This document shows, piece after piece, positions 59,173 through 64,000 of a stretch of DNA of 64,000 nt. The position numbers were made by a program, and so were the translations under genes. The stretch's first letter is position 1; the number at the start of each line of letters is the position of its first letter. The notes under the pieces were generated by a model. That model was not told where the DNA came from, did no database searches, and saw nothing but the letters and a program-made list of their open reading frames with translations. The stretch comes from Caprella mutica (lineage: Eukaryota; Arthropoda; Malacostraca; Amphipoda; Caprellidae), in assembly GCA_947561585.1 (NCBI GenBank), contig CANNZV010001049.1:1-64000 (forward strand). Direction: 5' to 3'.

Positions 59173-60337
59173 CAGGGTGGCGCAAAAAAAAAGGAAACCC
59201 ATTTTCAAATTAGTATAATTTACAAACTATCGAAGCTAGAAATTTTCTAAAAATCAAGTTTTATTCGTTTACTTTTTCTGCATCTATTTTGATAATTTGT
59301 TAAAAGTTTCGATAAAAATTAAACATCCTGCAGGGAATTAAAAAAATGGAAATAAAAACCGCTCACGCGAGGACAAAATATACGAAAAATATTCATAATA
59401 AGTATAATTCATTTTATATGGATGCAAAAAACATTAAATCTACTATTTTTGAAACAAAAAGTGAAAATGAAAAATATAATTACTATTTCAAAGTTGGTTT
59501 TCCGAAAAAATTGATATGTTAATAAAATAATTTCGCCGTAAATTTTAAACTCCTATTCGAAATCTTCAAAATGCAGCTTTCAAAAGAACAAAGAGTTTTT
59601 GTGGTGATAATTTTTCTAAACAGGTTCAACTTCATTTTGAACTACGCCTTCTAGAATGATTTCCACCAATAATATAAAACCGTACTTACAAATGTAAATA
59701 AGTTCAAAACTGAAGAAAACACTTTAAATTTGAACAAAAAGCGATCATATCGCAGGAGAAAAGAATCAACACATGAAAACATTAATCTTTTTTCATGAAC
59801 AGCTTATTGAATATTGAAAATACAAATATATCAATCAGTAGGTATGAATTTGACATCATTTAAGACACATTTCACCGAATTGTTAAACACGATTTGAGAT
59901 ATCATCCTTTCAAGAAGCATCGAACTCTTAGAACTGATTTACCGCACTGTTTAAATTTTCCAAAATGGTTTCAGCAAAGAAATGCACATTTTGTAGAAGA
60001 CATCGTTATTGGTAATGAGGATGTATTTCCATGAATGAAAGAGTCAATAACAAAAGCGTTAATTGAATAAAAAATTGTAGGATTTAATTTTTACTACTAC
60101 CATATGGAAATAAATTATGAACTTTTTTGTGTTTTTCGTCCTCGCGCAAGCCCTTTTTATTTACCTTTTTTAATTCGCTGCGGGATGTTCCATTTTCGTC
60201 GTAACTTCTAACATATTATGAAGATAGATGCAGAAAAAGTAAACAAATAAATTTCTGTTTTTAGACAATTTCTAGCTTAGATAGTTTTTAAAATAAACTA
60301 ATTCGAAAATGGGTTTCCTTTTTTTCGCGCCATCCTG
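59173..60337 (+). mobile_element. Mariner-like element with long TIRs and transposase remnant
   Basis: 1165 bp between TA dinucleotides. Ends CAGGGTGGCGC and GCGCCATCCTG, with inverted arms of about 180-190 bp. The plus-strand interior keeps pieces of a mariner-type transposase: MQLSKEQRVFVV (about 59571), QVQLHFELRLLE (about 59620), HRIVKHDLRYHPFKKHRTLR and FPKWFQQRNAHFVED with IGNEDVF (59875-60031). Frame changes separate the pieces, and the first catalytic Asp position reads Asn. Not autonomous. Confidence 0.8.
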
Positions 60338-60544
60338 TATATATGATCGAAAAAGTAGAACTGTCCGATATCTCATAACTTACCCAAATTATGTAAAATC
60401 AGATTATTCTGACTGCATAAAACTTAAGTGTTACGTAATGAAATAATACTTGCATATATTATAATACTAAAGAAAATATTACAGAGTTGACATTAACATT
60501 TCATTTATTAAAATGAAATGTTGGTTTAACTATAATTGATCGTA

Positions 60545-60978
60545 GAAATAGTTAAAATATATATACTGAATAATAATTAAAATATATATACTGAATGATA
60601 ATTTAAATATAATAACCTAATAATAATTAAAATATATATACTTAATGATAATAAAAATATAATAACCTAATAATAATTTAAATATATATACTGAATGATA
60701 ATTTAAATATAATAACCTAATAATAATTAAAATATATATACTTAATGATAATAAAAATATAATAACCTAATAATAATTTAAATATATATACTGAATGATA
60801 ATTTAAATATATTAACCTAATAATAATTAAAATATATATACTGAATGATAATTTAAATATAATAACCTAATAATAATTAAAATATATATACTTAATGATA
60901 ATAAAAATATAATAACCTAATAATAATTTAAATATATATACTGAATGATAATTTAAATATATTAACCTAATAATAATT
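60545..60978. repeat. 47-bp AT-rich tandem repeat
   Basis: About nine copies of a 47-bp unit with TAATAATTAAAATATATATA and ATAATAACC. CTGAATGATAATTT and CTTAATGATAATAA variants occur in an ordered pattern, so there is a longer-period duplication. Confidence 0.93.
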
Positions 60979-62223
60979 CTTCATTCAAACTTGTAAACCT
61001 GTAATTATAAACATTCACAGGTAGGTAATATTTAATACAATCAAAGTGATTCTTTGGTTAAAATCTTTAATATTTAAAAAAAAACATTTTACAATTTTAG
61101 CAAATTTACCTAATTATTCCTTTAGATTACCATTAATATTATGAAAATTGTGTACTACTTTTATGATCATGATTACAATTTCTTTTATTATGTTACATCA
61201 TTAATAAATGAATTAATGCGTGTATTTGTTCGTAATTGCCAGAGATACATGGTAAGATAGTTTTAATTAGGGATATGCAGTTATAATTGTTATGAACGAT
61301 TATCGTGTAATATTATTATTTATCTCTGACATTTGCTGCATTTTATTGTTATAGAACATAAAATAATGATTAAATTCATAGGATAAAAGATATTTTTATC
61401 ATTTGTATGTAATTAGATTTTTATATTATTACGGCTAGAAATATTTATGTTATTTAGTGGAGGAATGTGTCAGTTATTAGACACTCATTTTCACTCGCAG
61501 TCCTCGAAAAGTGGGAGTTAACATAGGTACGTATGTTAAATCCCCATTTTCCGAGTACTGCTATGTTTACCTAGTATTATTTCGATACGTTATTTAATAC
61601 ATTTTTTACCAAAATTGTCAGGCTGGATTAAAATATATGAAATTTATTTATTATCGATTAATAATTATTAAATATTGATTATATAATATTACCACGAATG
61701 GGTTAAAAGAAACCTTACTTTAATCTTCTATGGCCCCACCATAATATACCTTCTACCAAAACTCAACCGGTGGAATATACATAAATTATATATTGCGTAA
61801 GTATTTTCGACAATGTAAATATGTAAGAAAAATGTAAATAACTATTTAACATAGATTAATTGATATTAGAATTAAATAATTATTATTAAATACTCTTTTC
61901 TTCAATGATCGAGAATGTGTAACCGTTCTATTACTCAGAACTTACCCCATTTCAATTAACATCACTCAAACCTTCCCATGCAAATCATGGGAGATTTTTT
62001 CAACAGCTGCGTCTGTTTTTTCTGCTATAGCGCTCTGTTGACTGACAGTTGCCTACCCTTCTGTGGCACCTATAATGATGTACAATTAGGGAGGAGAAGT
62101 GGTGATAAATGAAGTACGCATTTCCTACCTTAATTTGATTTCATTTAATGGTTCTTAATGGCTATACGTTTGTTATGAACTTTAATTTAAATAATATACG
62201 TCTATTAGTATATATTGAATGTT
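60979..62223. other. AT-rich spacer
   Basis: No gene. A 66-bp hairpin lies near 61497-61562 (CAGTCCTCGAAAAGTGGG against CCCCATTTTCCGAGTACTG). Confidence 0.45.
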
Positions 62224-62452
62224 CAGTAGAACTCCTCTATAATGAAATCCTGTATAGTGAAGTTGTGTCCTAAGTAAGAAAGTAGCCTCTTTAGTCTAAA
62301 ATAAATAAATTTTCTTTAGTAAGCCATACATGGCCATCAGTTTTAGAAAACTTATAGCCATCTCATTGCAGGTTAAAGAAAATTTGTTCAGTATAGAGGC
62401 TACTTCCTTACACAGGACACTATATTCACAGTAGAGGAGTTACTGTACAATG
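62224..62452. mobile_element. Hairpin MITE
   Basis: About 100-bp inverted arms beginning GAACTCCTCTATAATGAAAT and ending GAGGAGTT. Same family as 58535-58735. Confidence 0.78.
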
Positions 62453-62879
62453 TACATACAGTTGGGTAAACTTATATACAAAAAATACATTTTCCTAGAT
62501 GTTTTCAAACAAATTTCTGGAGAGTTTGGTATTTAGTTAGAAGAAACAGAATGTAAAAAAATGACAGTCACATAACACCTTTGAGAAAGAAATGTATGTC
62601 AATAATTATATTGATATTTTCTTGTTGAAATTATAGTTCATATCAAAATCGATTATAACCACGATCTCAACGTGTATGTGAAACAGAGTGAAATTTAAGG
62701 TGGTGCGTTCGAAGATTTAGTTGGGTTATTCTACGATGCCCCACGTACGCTGACTCCCTCAATATATATACGGCTCCCAAGAGAATAAAGATGTCTCTCT
62801 TAATCTTCATTTTTCACTCTCGTCTCATTTTGCAATAAATATCAGTTTTAGTTTACCTTTAGATATCTATAACTTACAG

Positions 62880-63082
62880 TATAAATCCTCTATAGTGAAT
62901 GTACAGTCCTGAGTAAGAGAACTAACCCGTATAGTGAAAAAATATCATTTAGTCTGTCATGAACGGACATCAGTTTTGTAGAACTGATGTTTTTCCTTGT
63001 AGTCAAAAGAAAATTTGTTCACTATACAAGGTAATTCTCTTACTCAGGACTCTACGTTCACTGTAGAAGATTTACACTGTTA
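62880..63082. mobile_element. Hairpin MITE
   Basis: Inverted arms AAATCCTCTATAGTGAATGT and ACGTTCACTGTAGAAGATTT around an ACATCAGTTTTGTAGAACTG centre. Same family as 62224-62452. Confidence 0.78.
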
Positions 63083-63708
63083 AATAGCTTTTTTCACTAA
63101 TGTGATCATTATAACATATCATTACAATATAAATCATCAAGAAGATAAGTCCAAGATAAACTTGGAAAAAAATATACTAGAGTTTTTAAATGGGATTTAA
63201 GAGATTTACTTGCAGGACTGAGGATAATCTAACAAAGATTTCATTCTAAAAAATTCATATTCAAGCAAACAAATATTCACACAGTGTACAGTTTAACTTT
63301 TTTTTATCATATTAAAACATAAATGAAATATCAGAAACATATTTCTAAACTATTTCAAAACCTTATTTTCAATTTATTGACTGCTTTGTTTAACTATGTT
63401 CAATTTAAAAATAGCGGTAGAAAGAAAAGCATTAAGGAGAGTCTTCTTCAAACTCCAGGACTCGGTTAAACTGAAGAGGAATCAGCAAGAAATGAGGCTG
63501 CCAGACGCTACTTAAACTTTGGCTTTCGTTAATCCAGTTTGGAAAAGTTGTCCTCGTTGAGACGCATAAGTAATGAGGAGTTTACCCGTGAGATTGTTTC
63601 TGAAGGTTCATCTTCAAGGTGCTCCAATTATGACGGGGACGGTAAGAACAACTCCAGATTCGGAATGTGGACTCCGAATGGAGTTGGATGGTTTCAGGTT
63701 CTTCTCTA
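63083..63708. other. Unassigned region with a GC-richer patch
   Basis: 63424-63700 is GC-richer than its surroundings and holds a 72-aa frame (63539-63757, EEFTREIVSEGSSSRCSN) with no family similarity I recognise. It could be an exon of an unseen gene or a decayed mobile element. Confidence 0.35.
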
Positions 63709-64000
63709 CAGGGTGACACAAAAAGAATTATCTTTGGGAACAAAAATTGAGCGATGAATTCAACTATTATATAATATTTATATATCTCTTAATTTATAGA
63801 TTTTTCCAAAAGAAAATCCATTCGTGTAAATTTGATTGTGACAGTGTAAAATTGTAACCTATATTGACTTTTGTGTTGAAAAAATTCAAATTGTAATTTG
63901 TAAAAATAAATAAAATTATTTTACTTTATTTTTAATCATGAAATTTAAAATTTAATGAAATAATTATCTTAGATAAATAAGGAGAGTGAAATACGATACA
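63709..64000. mobile_element. Possible left end of another mariner-like element, cut by the window edge
   Basis: TA followed by CAGGGTGACACAAAAAG resembles the CAGGGTG ends of the three mariner-like elements in this window. No inverted partner is present before the window ends. Confidence 0.35.

Overview
The window is eukaryotic, AT-rich and dominated by repeats. It looks like an insect nuclear genome, possibly hemipteran. The evidence is a spliced GT10 alpha-1,3-fucosyltransferase gene with short GT-AG introns, a Ty3/gypsy LTR retrotransposon, many Tc1/mariner-type remnants, tRNA-derived SINEs and satellite arrays. The species cannot be fixed from the sequence alone. No prokaryotic features are present.

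The backbone is a direct tandem duplication of one fucosyltransferase gene on the + strand. Copy A has 11 exons between 5224 and 33701. All exon phases join and the reading frame stays open for 450 codons, giving a type II membrane protein with a GT10 domain. Copy B (42752-54360) has the same layout but has lost exons 5 and 6 and the start of exon 7, and carries an in-frame TAG in exon 7, so it is read as a pseudogene. A 32-bp satellite lies upstream of both copies (1-2386, reaching the window edge, and 39298-40104) and seems to belong to the duplicated unit. A SINE in intron 2 of both copies predates the duplication.

Copy A intron 3 (6541-25749, 19.2 kb) is swollen by nested mobile DNA; the same intron in copy B is only 1.1 kb. 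The largest insert is a 13-kb Ty3/gypsy element (10647-23642, antisense to the host gene, 4-bp ATAT target duplication). It sits inside a decayed mariner-like transposase. Its gag (20852-19008) and pol (19032-13258) overlap in a -1 arrangement. Pol reads retropepsin, RT, RNase H, OTU-like domain, second retropepsin, integrase, then a 345-residue tail with no recognised domain. No env is seen. Each 2.55-kb LTR holds a 23-bp and a 19-bp tandem array, and the two LTRs differ visibly only in array copy number.

A second theme is a set of foldback-like elements whose arms are built from short tandem repeats of different sequence: 2705-3743, 29398-31445, 34572-35656, 36318-37012 and 47986-50096. Three of them have recognisable 7-9 bp target duplications. 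Around these lie mariner-like elements with TA targets (9472-10141, 29711-30604, 59173-60337), a pogo-like element (40985-42280), a hAT MITE (5690-5857), several hairpin MITE families and intronic minisatellites. The last 9.6 kb (54361-64000) holds only repeats and AT-rich sequence with no recognisable gene.
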